A stretch of DNA of 64,000 bases. Source: Blastococcus sp. TF02-09 (lineage in GTDB: Bacteria; Actinomycetota; Actinomycetes; Mycobacteriales; Geodermatophilaceae). This document shows positions 8,039 through 18,026 of this stretch, piece after piece (position 1 is the stretch's first letter; the number at the start of each line of letters is the position of its first letter). The stretch spans positions 186,001 through 250,000 of the forward strand of contig NZ_QOHH01000002.1 in the NCBI RefSeq assembly GCF_003319105.1. Reading direction: 5' to 3'. A model generated the notes under the pieces. It made no database searches, had not been told where the DNA came from, and saw only the letters and a program-made list of their open reading frames with translations. The position numbers and the translations under genes were made by a program.

Positions 8039-10011
8039 CGAGCCGTCACTCCTTCGATGTGGAACTCCGAGGCCTGCACTCCCTCGCGCACCTCGGGGCG
8101 CGCGCTGGCGATCAGGGCCTCGACGGCTCGCTCGAGCCGGTACTGGCTGGAGGGGGAATCGGGGCCGAGGAGCTCCCGCCTCAGTGCGCGCCGCTCGTCG
8201 GCGAGCAGATCGGGAGACTCCCCGCGCACGAGCCGCAGGACGTCCTCGACGTCCTGGTCCGGACCCAGGACGTGGCCGGCCCGGGCCGAGGGCACCTCCG
8301 CGAGGAAGTCGTCCTCGGCCGCGCCGGAGTTGTTGCACACGACGTACGGGCGCCCGGTCGACACGAAGTCGCTGAGCACGCTCGACACGTCGGTCACCAG
8401 GACGTCGGCCTGCGCGAAGCACGACAGCAGAGACGGGCCCTGCTGCGTCATCACCGCGTGCCGCCCGGGTGCCATCGCGCGCCAGTACTGGTCCTCGACG
8501 GCCCGGAGCTGGGCCTCGGCCTCCAGGGCGGAGAGCGGAGCGTCCAGCTGCCCGCTGCGCACGGCGCGCTCGAACCGGTCGTGGATCTCCGTGAGCGCGT
8601 TGTCCGTCGCCGGCTCGAGGACCGGCTCGGCGGAGCCGCCGTCCCGCCGGTTCGCCTCCTCGATCATCTCCACGATCTGCGCGTGCGCCGCGGCGACGGC
8701 CGGGTCGCGTCGACCGGTGAACGGGTGCGGCCGGTAGAGAAGCCGGACCCCGCTGCCCTCGCGCAGGGCGCTGGCGGCCAGCGCGACCCCGTGCGTGGCG
8801 AGCGAGCTGTACGCCTGCTCGTCGTCCCAGCCCTCCCAGGTCGGGGCGTAGAGGACGGTCGGGACGTGGTCGTCCGCGCGGGCCGGGGTGGCCGGCTCGT
8901 CGAGCTGCGGGCGCCCGATCTCGACGACGTCGCCGTCGTGCACGCCGACGGCGGCCTCGCGGTAGCGCTGCCGGCCTGCGGGGCCGGCCACCCACACCTG
9001 GCTGTAGACCCGGGAGTACGGGTTGAACGACGCCTTCTTGTCGCTGTCGCCGTGACCGATGAAGGCGGACCGGATCCCGGGCACGCGGAGCATGTGGATG
9101 TTGTTGCCGATGTTGGCGACGTAGAGCGACACCGCGACCGTGGAGAGGTCGAGGGCCATCAGGTGCTCGGCCGAGGGCACGCACAGCACCGGGAGCCGGG
9201 TGGGTCCGAGCGCGCCGAGGCTCGCCCGGTTGCGGAGGACCACCACGCTCGGCTGCGACAGCCGCTCGAGCGCCGGGAGCCACATGTTCGCCTGGTAGAC
9301 GGCGCGGGGCCCGTCCCCGAAGTAGAGGGCCACTGCCGGGCGGGACTCGTCGAGGTGGCGCTGGACCACGGCCACCACGTCGGCCGGGCCGAGCGTCCGC
9401 TCGGCGCGACGTGCTCCGAGCTCGCACCAGATCGCCGCCGCGAACATCGCGAGCACCGCCACCGGGGCCAGCCACACCACCGGGCTCCCCGGTCGCGACG
9501 ACAGGCATGCGGGAACGATGATCAGCAGTTCCACGGCGGACACGACGCTCCCGCTCCACCGCGTCAGCCAGGCCGGAGGCGGCTTCGGCACGTCCAGCCC
9601 GTCCAGCGGGACGTTCCGGGTCTCCACGGCGGGGTTGCGCCGTGCGGTGAGCCGGCCGGAGGTGAAGACGTACAGGGCCCGGCCCAGGACCAGGAGGGCC
9701 GACGACAGCACCAGGAGGAACACGTCGCGCGAGCTCGCCGGACGGTGCGCGAGGACGGCCGTGGCGCACAGCAGCCGGAACACGATCCGCACGGTCAGGC
9801 CCAGGGACAGGGTGCGCAGCGCCCGCACCACGAGGTGCTGCCGCCGGTGCAGGAACGGTTCCCCGATCACCGACGCCGTCAGGGCGACGAGGCACACCCA
9901 GCGGGCGCCGAGCGCACCAGCGACCGCGCCGACCACGATGCCGCCGATGACCGCCTGCGCCGGCACTCCGCGGACGATCTCCCGGCCGACCTGCTTAATG
10001 GGCAGCGCCAC
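8035..10011 (-). CDS. Membrane-anchored CDP-glycerol glycerophosphotransferase-like protein
   Basis: This 658-residue fusion has an N-terminal membrane domain of about 210 residues with roughly six hydrophobic helices (for example AVIGGIVVGAVAGALGA and VVWLAPVAVLAMFAAAIW). A TagF/TarL domain follows, with FIGHGDSDKK, TVLYAPTWEG, LLYRPHPFTG and VLVTDVSSVLSDF. It shares these blocks with the 405-residue enzyme at 2643-3860, but an insertion of about 90 residues separates the last two. Bacillus TagF is peripheral, so an integral membrane version is unusual. The GTG start follows GAGGGAG. It lies between the exporter genes and the TarS-like gene. Confidence 0.75.
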   Translation of the reverse strand: MALPIKQVGREIVRGVPAQAVIGGIVVGAVAGALGARWVCLVALTASVIGEPFLHRRQHLVVRALRTLSLGLTVRIVFRLLCATAVLAHRPASSRDVFLLVLSSALLVLGRALYVFTSGRLTARRNPAVETRNVPLDGLDVPKPPPAWLTRWSGSVVSAVELLIIVPACLSSRPGSPVVWLAPVAVLAMFAAAIWCELGARRAERTLGPADVVAVVQRHLDESRPAVALYFGDGPRAVYQANMWLPALERLSQPSVVVLRNRASLGALGPTRLPVLCVPSAEHLMALDLSTVAVSLYVANIGNNIHMLRVPGIRSAFIGHGDSDKKASFNPYSRVYSQVWVAGPAGRQRYREAAVGVHDGDVVEIGRPQLDEPATPARADDHVPTVLYAPTWEGWDDEQAYSSLATHGVALAASALREGSGVRLLYRPHPFTGRRDPAVAAAHAQIVEMIEEANRRDGGSAEPVLEPATDNALTEIHDRFERAVRSGQLDAPLSALEAEAQLRAVEDQYWRAMAPGRHAVMTQQGPSLLSCFAQADVLVTDVSSVLSDFVSTGRPYVVCNNSGAAEDDFLAEVPSARAGHVLGPDQDVEDVLRLVRGESPDLLADERRALRRELLGPDSPSSQYRLERAVEALIASARPEVREGVQASEFHIEGVTAR

Positions 10012-10044
10012 TATGCGAGCTCCCTCGTGTGTGGACGTGGCACG

Positions 10045-10785
10045 TCAGGTCCCCGCGTCCGTCTCGTAGCGGGCGAGGACGTCGGCCATCGGACCGTCCT
10101 CGACCAGCCGGCCTCCGCGGAGGTAGAGCCCCCGCGAGCAGAAGCGGCGGAGGTCGCCGTCGCTGTGCGAGACCAGGAACAGCGTGCGGCCGGCGGCCAC
10201 CAGCTCGTCGATCCGCGCGTAGCACTTGCGCTTGAACGCCTTGTCGCCCACGGCCAGGACCTCGTCGACGAGGATGATCGGCTCCTCCAGCCGCGAGACC
10301 ACCGCGAACGCGATGCGCACCTTCATGCCGCTGGACAGGTGCTTGTACGGGGTGTCCAGGAAGTCCGGGATCTCGGCGAACGCCACGATGTCGTCGAAGC
10401 GCTCGGCGATGTCCGCCTTCGACATCCCGTGCAGCCCGGCGGTCAGCGCGATGTTGTCCCGGACGGTCAGGTCGTTGACGAACCCACCGGTGATCTCGAT
10501 GAGCGGCGCGACGCCGGCGGTGACGTCGACGGTGCCCCGATCGGGGAGCATGACGCCTGCGATCAGCTTCAGCAGGGTGGACTTGCCCTCGCCGTTGCGG
10601 CCCACCACCCCGATCGCCTCGCCGGGGCGGACGTCGAAACTCACGCCGTCCAGCGCCCAGAACTCGCCCGGTCGCGTGCCGCGCTCCCCCCGGATGAGGA
10701 AGTCCCGCATGCTCCGGTGCCGTTTGCCTCGGTGGAAGCGCACTCCTGCATCGCGCACGGCGATGACCGGCTCTGTCACGGCCAC
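10045..10785 (-). CDS. ABC exporter ATP-binding protein, teichoic acid/polysaccharide type
   Basis: The 246-residue ATPase has a Walker A motif VVGRNGEGKST, the variant signature LSSGMKVRIAFAV used by polysaccharide and teichoic acid exporters, and Walker B IILVDEVLAVGD. It pairs with the permease encoded 3 bp upstream. Together they would form a TagGH/Wzm-Wzt type exporter that flips the undecaprenyl-linked polymer outward. The C-terminal glycan-recognition domain found in some Wzt proteins is absent, so export is probably not capped-end selective. The start is ATG at 10785, and the downstream TagF-like gene begins 33 bp later. Confidence 0.88.
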   Translation of the reverse strand: MAVTEPVIAVRDAGVRFHRGKRHRSMRDFLIRGERGTRPGEFWALDGVSFDVRPGEAIGVVGRNGEGKSTLLKLIAGVMLPDRGTVDVTAGVAPLIEITGGFVNDLTVRDNIALTAGLHGMSKADIAERFDDIVAFAEIPDFLDTPYKHLSSGMKVRIAFAVVSRLEEPIILVDEVLAVGDKAFKRKCYARIDELVAAGRTLFLVSHSDGDLRRFCSRGLYLRGGRLVEDGPMADVLARYETDAGT

Positions 10786-10788
10786 CGG

Positions 10789-11640
10789 TCAGATCTCCTT
10801 GAGGACGGTGCGCTCCAGCCGGGCGAACACGGCCCAGCCGACGAGGAGCATGCCCAGCGACATGGCCACGGACAGGCCGACGTGGCCCCAGTCGACGACG
10901 CCGGGGAAGAACCCGGCGCGGCACAGCTCGAAGATCCCGGCGAGCGGGTTGAACGAGAAGACGGCGTCCCACGGCTCCGGGACGTCCTGCACCGCGAAGA
11001 TGACCGGCGAGGCGTAGAAGCCCAGCCGCAGCGCGATGCGGACGATCCGCTCCAGGTCGCGGACGAGGACGACCAGCGGAGCGAGCAGGAGGCCGATACC
11101 GAGCACGAGCGTCGCCATCAGCAGCACCGCCGGGACGAGCAGCAGCAGCTGCCAGTCCACCGAGGCGTCGTAGAGGAAGGCGAAGAGGAACAGCACCGGC
11201 AGGCTGAGCAGGAACTCGACGCCCTTGGACAGGACGACGCGCACCACCCAGACCTCGCGCGGCACGTTCGTGGAGCGGACGAGCTTCGCCTCCACGTGCA
11301 GCGCCCGGGCGGCGTCGGTGACGGCGCCGTTGAACCACGTCCAGGGGAGCAGTCCGGCGATCAGGAAGACGATGTAGGGCTCGGCGCCGACCGTCCGGGT
11401 GAAGACCTGGGTGAAGATGAACCAGTAGATGCCGGCCAGGAGGAGCGGCTCGAGCACCGACCACAGGTAGCCCAGGGCCGACGACGCGTAGCGGACCTTG
11501 AGGTCCCGGCCCACCAGGAGCCGGATCGCCCGGCGCCGCTGCCACAGGGCGACCGGCCGGGCCACCATCCCCCGACGCCGGGCCGAGCCACCAGTCCTCG
11601 CGGCGAGCACGGCGGGAACGGCCGCCTCGTCGACGCTCAT
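10789..11640 (-). CDS. ABC exporter permease, teichoic acid/polysaccharide type (ABC2 family)
   Basis: The 283-residue protein has an N-terminal amphipathic part (LLVGRDLKVRYASSALGYLW, typical of TagG/Wzm) followed by six hydrophobic helices. Family members form the membrane channel for lipid-linked polymers. I chose the ATG at 11640 because it overlaps the stop of the upstream glycosyltransferase by 4 bp. The ATPase gene follows after 3 bp. The pairing and the surrounding polymer genes support a teichoic-acid-like export role. Confidence 0.87.
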   Translation of the reverse strand: MSVDEAAVPAVLAARTGGSARRRGMVARPVALWQRRRAIRLLVGRDLKVRYASSALGYLWSVLEPLLLAGIYWFIFTQVFTRTVGAEPYIVFLIAGLLPWTWFNGAVTDAARALHVEAKLVRSTNVPREVWVVRVVLSKGVEFLLSLPVLFLFAFLYDASVDWQLLLLVPAVLLMATLVLGIGLLLAPLVVLVRDLERIVRIALRLGFYASPVIFAVQDVPEPWDAVFSFNPLAGIFELCRAGFFPGVVDWGHVGLSVAMSLGMLLVGWAVFARLERTVLKEI

Positions 11641-12764
11641 TCCGCTCCTGAGCGCCCGGACCGCTCGACGGGCCGGCGTCCGAAGAGGAAGCCGGAGCCC
11701 CAGCTGAGGTGCATGCTGGCCAGCACCGCGGGCAGCAGCGCCTGCGCCCGCCACGGGAGGCCACGCCCCTCGCGGAAGGACGCGAGGAGCACCCCGAGCA
11801 CGTACATCACCGGAGCCAGCCATCCGTGGCGGAGCAGAGGCACCCGCGCGACGGTACCCGCGGCCCCGGCCAGGGTCCCGGCGAGGATGGCGCCGGTCAC
11901 GACCGGCGGCGCCAGGTACCGGGCCGAGGCGGTGTGGGGGTACTGGCGGATGACCTCGCGGCGCCACCGGCCGGTGTGGAAGAACTGCCGGACGAGCTCG
12001 GGCCACGACGAGCGCGGCCGGTAGGTCACGGCCAGGTCCGGGGAGAACCAGACCAGCTCGCCGGCCTGGCGGATGCGGAAGTTCAGCTCCCAGTCCTGGG
12101 CGCGGTGGTAGTGGTCGTTGAAGCCACCGAGCCGCTCGAGGATCTCCCGCCGGAAGACACCGAGGTACACCGACTCGGCCGGACCCTCGTCGCCGCCGAC
12201 GTGAAAGCTGCCACCGCCGAGCCCGACCTTGGAGCAGTAGGCCCGCGCGACGGCCTGCTCGAACGGGGTCTCCCCCACGGCGAGCATCAGACCGCCGACG
12301 TTGGCCGCGCCCGTCTCCTCCAGCAGCCGGACGGCCTTCTCCATGTAGCCCGGCAGCAGGACGCCGTGCCCGTCGACCCGGGCGATGATGTCGTGGCTCG
12401 CGGCGAGCACGGCGGCGTTCAGGCCGGCAGGCGTCCGGCCGGTCGGGTTGCTGACCAGCGTGATGCGCGAGTCGCTGAACGCGAGCTTGCGGGCGATCCG
12501 CTCGGTGGCGTCCTTGGACGGGCCCAGCGCGATGACGAGCTCGAGCTCACCGCCGTACTCCTGGTCGAGGATCTGGCCCACGCTCGCAGCCAGGTGCTTC
12601 TCCTCGTTCAGGACCGGCATGACGACCGACACGGCCGGCCACTCGCGGTGCGCGAGGGGCGGGGCGTCGTCAGGGACGGGCCGGGGCACGGGCAGGCGCA
12701 CGGCCTCACCGTCCACACGTGAGTCGGCATTCCCGGGGAGAGGCAGTGCCTGGGCTTCTGTCAT
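11637..12764 (-). CDS. Glycosyltransferase family 2, ExoA-like, with C-terminal membrane helices
   Basis: The 375-residue protein has a GT2 core at about 45-275: VSVVMPVLNEEKHL, VIALGPSKDATERI, ARVDGHGVLLPGY in place of DXD, and AQDWELNFRIRQAGE. Two or three hydrophobic helices follow. The layout resembles succinoglycan-type ExoA enzymes. I chose the ATG at 12764 rather than an upstream GTG because TACAGT, a good -10, lies 9 nt before it. As the first gene of the six-gene operon, it probably acts early in polymer or linker assembly. Donor sugar is unknown. Confidence 0.8.
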   Translation of the reverse strand: MTEAQALPLPGNADSRVDGEAVRLPVPRPVPDDAPPLAHREWPAVSVVMPVLNEEKHLAASVGQILDQEYGGELELVIALGPSKDATERIARKLAFSDSRITLVSNPTGRTPAGLNAAVLAASHDIIARVDGHGVLLPGYMEKAVRLLEETGAANVGGLMLAVGETPFEQAVARAYCSKVGLGGGSFHVGGDEGPAESVYLGVFRREILERLGGFNDHYHRAQDWELNFRIRQAGELVWFSPDLAVTYRPRSSWPELVRQFFHTGRWRREVIRQYPHTASARYLAPPVVTGAILAGTLAGAAGTVARVPLLRHGWLAPVMYVLGVLLASFREGRGLPWRAQALLPAVLASMHLSWGSGFLFGRRPVERSGRSGAE

Positions 12765-12773
12765 GGCTCGTTC

Positions 12774-12779
12774 ACTGTA
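12774..12779 (-). promoter_or_regulatory. Candidate -10 element (TACAGT) of the six-gene cell-wall operon
   Basis: On the minus strand TACAGT lies 9 nt before the ATG at 12764. There is no Shine-Dalgarno sequence between them, so the transcript would be leaderless or nearly so. I see no convincing -35. Confidence 0.4.
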
Positions 12780-12884
12780 GGTCCGCGGTCGCTCTCCGCC
12801 CGCACTGAAGCCGAAACGCGGAACCGTTTCGCCCCGGAACGTGCCCACCAGTCACAAGCGTCCCGGAGGTCTCAGTCCCCCGCG

Positions 12885-12898
12885 ACGGACCGGTCCGT
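12885..12898. repeat. 14-bp perfect palindrome ACGGACCGGTCCGT
   Basis: This perfect palindrome lies 15 bp beyond the stop of the downstream dehydratase paralogue and about 120 bp upstream of the glycosyltransferase start. It shares the CGGACC half-site with the inverted repeat at 225-242 ahead of the plus-strand operon. It could be an operator or part of a terminator. No T-run follows. Confidence 0.35.
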
Positions 12899-12913
12899 TC
12901 GCCGCCGGAGCGG

Positions 12914-14913
<2,000 letters not shown>

Positions 14914-14914
14914 C

Positions 14915-14920
14915 TAGGCT
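14915..14920 (+). promoter_or_regulatory. Candidate -10 element (TAGGCT), leaderless start
   Basis: TAGGCT lies 7 nt before the GTG at 14928, with no ribosome-binding site. Its place in the 50-bp gap, divergent from gmd, supports both the promoter and the chosen start. Confidence 0.4.
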
Positions 14921-14927
14921 GCCGCAG

Positions 14928-15668
14928 GTGACCGCACCGCTCCCCCTCGGACCGGCCGACCGTGTCGACCGCGTCCTCTGCGTCCTCGCCCACCCCGACG
15001 ACGTCGACTTCGGCTCCGCCGGCACGGTGGCGACCTGGACGGCCGCGGGCACCGAAGTCGTCTACTGCATCGTCACCGACGGCGACGCCGGGGGCTTCGA
15101 CGAGACCCCGCGGGAGGAGATGGGGCCGCTGCGCCGGGCCGAGCAGCGGGCCGCCGCCGAGCAGGTCGGCGTGACCGACGTCCGCTTCCTCGGCTACCCC
15201 GACGGCCGGCTGGAGCTCACCCTCGACCTGCGCCGCGACATCAGCCGGGTCATCCGGCAGGTGCGGCCGCAGCGGGTGCTCACCAGCTCGCCGGAGCGGT
15301 TCTGGGAGCGCATCGGCGCCAGCCACCCCGACCACATGACCGTCGGGGAGTCCACGCTGCGGGCGGTCTACCCCGACGCCCGCAACCCGTTCGCCTTCCC
15401 CGAGCTGCTCGCCGACGAGGGCCTCGAGGCGTGGACGGTGCCCGAGGTGTGGCTGGGCGCCAGCCCCCGGGCCGACCACGCCGTCGACGTCACCGACGTC
15501 GTCGACCGCAAGTTCGCCGCGCTCCACAGTCACGTGACGCAGGTGAGCCACCATCCCGCGGGCGCGCTCGAGGAGTTCGTCACCGCCTGGATGCGCCAGA
15601 CGGCCCAGCGGTTCGGGCTGGGCGAGGGCCGGCTGGCGGAGGCCTTCCACGTGGTGCACACCGCGTGA
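14928..15668 (+). CDS. PIG-L/LmbE family N-deacetylase
   Basis: The 246-residue protein has the PIG-L zinc motif AHPDDVDFG near residue 19 and the second ligand region in ASHPDHMTVGES. Family members are zinc-dependent deacetylases of GlcNAc-containing small molecules or lipids (MshB, Mca, GlcNAc-PI). Mycothiol enzymes are somewhat longer and have other conserved blocks, so I do not assign mshB or mca. The GTG was chosen over an earlier in-frame ATG because a -10-like TAGGCT lies 7 nt before it. It is divergent from gmd and may act on a cell-wall amino sugar. Confidence 0.78.
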   Translation: MTAPLPLGPADRVDRVLCVLAHPDDVDFGSAGTVATWTAAGTEVVYCIVTDGDAGGFDETPREEMGPLRRAEQRAAAEQVGVTDVRFLGYPDGRLELTLDLRRDISRVIRQVRPQRVLTSSPERFWERIGASHPDHMTVGESTLRAVYPDARNPFAFPELLADEGLEAWTVPEVWLGASPRADHAVDVTDVVDRKFAALHSHVTQVSHHPAGALEEFVTAWMRQTAQRFGLGEGRLAEAFHVVHTA

Positions 15669-15681
15669 TCTTCTGGGCGCC

Positions 15682-15984
15682 GTGACCGACGAGAGCTGGG
15701 GCGACCTGGTCGAGCGGTTCGTCGACGGGGACGTCACCCCCGGGCACATGTTCGGCTGCGCGGGGCTGCGGACGGGCCGGCGGTTCTTCGCCATCCGCTG
15801 GCACGAGCAGCTGGTGGTCAAGCTGCCGCCCGCCCGCCTGGACGGGCTGGTCGAGGCCGGCGACGGGCGCCCGTTCGAACCCATGGAGGGCCGCCGCATG
15901 AACGGCTGGCTCGTGCTGGCCGACCGGGCCGACCCCGCCGAACTGGTCGAGGAGGCCCGCGCTTACGTCACCGGCCTCGGGTGA
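15682..15984 (+). CDS. TfoX N-terminal-like domain protein
   Basis: The 100-residue protein matches the TfoX/Sxy N-terminal fold pattern: GHMFGCAGLRTGRRFFAIRW, LVVKLPPARLDGLVEAG, then PFEPMEGRRMNGWLVL. In proteobacteria TfoX controls competence, but the short single-domain actinobacterial forms have no known role. GTG start, 13 bp after the deacetylase. There is no other competence gene nearby. Confidence 0.65.
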   Translation: MTDESWGDLVERFVDGDVTPGHMFGCAGLRTGRRFFAIRWHEQLVVKLPPARLDGLVEAGDGRPFEPMEGRRMNGWLVLADRADPAELVEEARAYVTGLG

Positions 15985-16105
15985 CACCGACCGCGGGGAA
16001 CCACGCCTCTCGTCGTCCCGGGTGAGCTGGAGTTCCTCGCGCTCGTAGTGGGACTCGTGGGGCGCGCCACGCCGGGCTCGGACGCGCAACGACCATCACG
16101 CGTCG

Positions 16106-16111
16106 TAACCT
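16106..16111 (+). promoter_or_regulatory. Candidate -10 element (TAACCT) for the acyltransferase
   Basis: TAACCT would start transcription near 16118, giving a leader of about 25 nt that contains GAGAGGA at 16131-16137 before the ATG at 16143. The layout is consistent, but no clear -35 is visible. Confidence 0.35.
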
Positions 16112-16142
16112 TCTCGTGACCGTCAAGCATGAGAGGACGTCC

Positions 16143-17351
16143 ATGCCGATCGCCCGTCGCCGGCGACAGGATCCGTTGTCGAGCACGCTGGGGCAGCGGC
16201 TCGACCCGCGAGCCAACTCCCTGAACTTCCTGCGCCTCCTGCTGGCGATGACCGTGATCGTGTCCCACGCCTGGCCCCTCGGCGACCTCGGCGACGAGCC
16301 GCTGCTGGCCGGCCGCAGCCCTGGTGGCTTCGCCGTCTACGGTTTCTTCGCCCTGAGCGGTTACCTCATCACCGGGAGCCGGCTCAACAGCGGGCTGGGC
16401 GACTTCCTCAAGCGCCGCTTGCTCCGACTGTACCCGGCGTTCGTCGCGTGCCTGGTGATGACGGTCGCGGTGTTCGCGCCGCTGGGCTACCTGAAGCTGA
16501 ACGGGACCCTCGACGGCTACGCGACGACCGGCACCACGCCGCTTGACTACCTAGCCAGCAGCCTGGACCTGCGGATGAACGGGTCCCACATCGCCAACAC
16601 CCCGACCAACGGTCACGGGTGGACCGTGACGCTCTGGTCGCTCTACTACGAGTTCCTCTGCTACCTCGTCGTGGCCGGTCTAGCGTTCTGGCCGGCCTTC
16701 CGCCGGTCGTGGCGTGTGTCCGCCGGCCTGCTCACTCTGGTCTCGCTCGCGCAGATCTACGAGAGCACCCTGCGCAGCTACACCGGCAACGCCGACCTCC
16801 TGCACATGGTCGACCTGCTCCCCTTCTTCCTCGCCGGCGCGCTGGCCTACCAGGTGCGGGACCGGATGGCGTCGACCTGGTGGACGGCGGCACTCTCAGC
16901 GGCCCTCGTCGTCGCCGTCCCGCTCGCGCTCGGTGCGCGGTTCGTCGTGCTCACCGCCTTCCCGATGGCCTGGGTGCTGCTCTGGCTGGGCGCGGTCCTC
17001 CCCGTCCGGCTCGGCCGCAAACACGACATCTCCTACGGCTTCTACCTCTACAGCGGTCCGGTCCAGGCGCTGCTGTGGGTGTTCGGCGTCGCCGAGCACG
17101 GGCTCGCCGTCTACGTCATCCTGTCGATCGCCGGCACGGTGCCTTTCGCGGCAGCCTCCTGGTTCCTCGTCGAGCGCCGGGCCATGCGCCTGGGCCGGCG
17201 ACGTCCGGCTTCGCTCGCAGCGGTGCCCCCGCACACGGTCGCGCGGGCCACCGCGGTCAGGCGTGCGCACCCGGCGGTGCTCCCCGTGGTGGTCCCGCCC
17301 CGGAGCCCGCGGGACCTGGCCGTGATCGAGACCGGGGTCTCGCGCCGCTAG
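16143..17351 (+). CDS. Membrane O-acyltransferase (acyltransferase 3/OatA-like)
   Basis: The 402-residue protein has about ten hydrophobic helices and acyltransferase-3 landmarks: NFLRLLLAMTVIVSHAWPLG with the conserved histidine, VYGFFALSGYLITGSR and RRLLRLYPAFVACLV. Family members O-acetylate or O-succinylate cell-wall glycans and lipids. There is no extracytoplasmic SGNH domain; a basic, proline-rich tail follows the last helix. The ATG at 16143 was preferred over a GTG at 16116 because GAGAGGA sits 5 nt upstream. Its position beside the wall polymer locus suggests glycan acylation, but the substrate is unknown. Confidence 0.8.
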   Translation: MPIARRRRQDPLSSTLGQRLDPRANSLNFLRLLLAMTVIVSHAWPLGDLGDEPLLAGRSPGGFAVYGFFALSGYLITGSRLNSGLGDFLKRRLLRLYPAFVACLVMTVAVFAPLGYLKLNGTLDGYATTGTTPLDYLASSLDLRMNGSHIANTPTNGHGWTVTLWSLYYEFLCYLVVAGLAFWPAFRRSWRVSAGLLTLVSLAQIYESTLRSYTGNADLLHMVDLLPFFLAGALAYQVRDRMASTWWTAALSAALVVAVPLALGARFVVLTAFPMAWVLLWLGAVLPVRLGRKHDISYGFYLYSGPVQALLWVFGVAEHGLAVYVILSIAGTVPFAAASWFLVERRAMRLGRRRPASLAAVPPHTVARATAVRRAHPAVLPVVVPPRSPRDLAVIETGVSRR

Positions 17352-17372
17352 CCGCTCCTCGCGGCCGCCCCG

Positions 17373-18026
17373 TCAGAGCAGCCGGTTGGTGGCCGCCCAG
17401 CGGGTCAGCTCGTTGCGGTTGGACAGCTGCAGCTTGCGGAGCACGTTCGAGGCGTGCGACTCCACCGTCTTCACCGAGATGAACAGCCGCGAGCCGATCT
17501 CCCGATAGGTGTAGCCGCGCGCCAGCAGCTGCATGACCTCGCGCTCCCGGGCGCTCAGCAGGTCCAGCCCCGGATCGGTCGCCTCCTCGACCGGCGCGGC
17601 CGGCGCGGCACCGGCCGCCGAGAACGCGTCCAGCACGAACCCGGCCAGCCGGGGGCTGAACACGACGTCGCCGTCGGCCACCCGGCGGACGGCATCGAGC
17701 AGGTCGGGCCCGGAGATGGTCTTGGTGACGTAGCCGCGGGCGCCGGCCCGGATCACGGCGATGACGTCCTCGGCGGCGTCGGAGACCGACAGCGCCAGCC
17801 AGGTCACGTCCGGCAGCTCCGCGCGCAGCGCCTGGAGCACGCCGAGACCGCCGCCCCCGGGGAGGTGCACGTCGAGCAGGACGACGTCGGGGCGGGTGGC
17901 CCGGATGCCCTCGATCGCGGAGGGGACTTCGGGGGCCTCCCCCACGACGTCGACCGCGTCGCCGAGCTCGGCGCGCACGCCGGCCCGCACCATCGCGTGG
18001 TCGTCGACCACGAACACGCGGGTCAC
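17373..18026 (-). CDS. NarL/LuxR-family response regulator
   Basis: The 217-residue regulator has a receiver domain with acidic pair VVDDH, phosphoacceptor in VVLLDVHLPG and a conserved K in YVTKTISG. A LuxR-type helix-turn-helix follows (LSAREREVMQLLARGYTYRE...TVESHASNVLRKL). All key phosphorylation residues are present. The GTG start overlaps the stop of the histidine kinase by 4 bp. Together with the divergent PspC/LiaF-like gene, the layout resembles envelope-stress systems such as corynebacterial EsrISR or LiaFSR, so an envelope-stress role is likely. Confidence 0.88.
   Translation of the reverse strand: MTRVFVVDDHAMVRAGVRAELGDAVDVVGEAPEVPSAIEGIRATRPDVVLLDVHLPGGGGLGVLQALRAELPDVTWLALSVSDAAEDVIAVIRAGARGYVTKTISGPDLLDAVRRVADGDVVFSPRLAGFVLDAFSAAGAAPAAPVEEATDPGLDLLSAREREVMQLLARGYTYREIGSRLFISVKTVESHASNVLRKLQLSNRNELTRWAATNRLL

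Noticed and set aside
6017-9895. One very long minus-strand open frame of about 1290 codons
   Set aside because: Only the part to 8038 is a real protein (TarS-like). The upstream part is an Arg/Pro/Gly/Ala-rich shadow of the TagF-like gene in another frame, as expected at this GC content.
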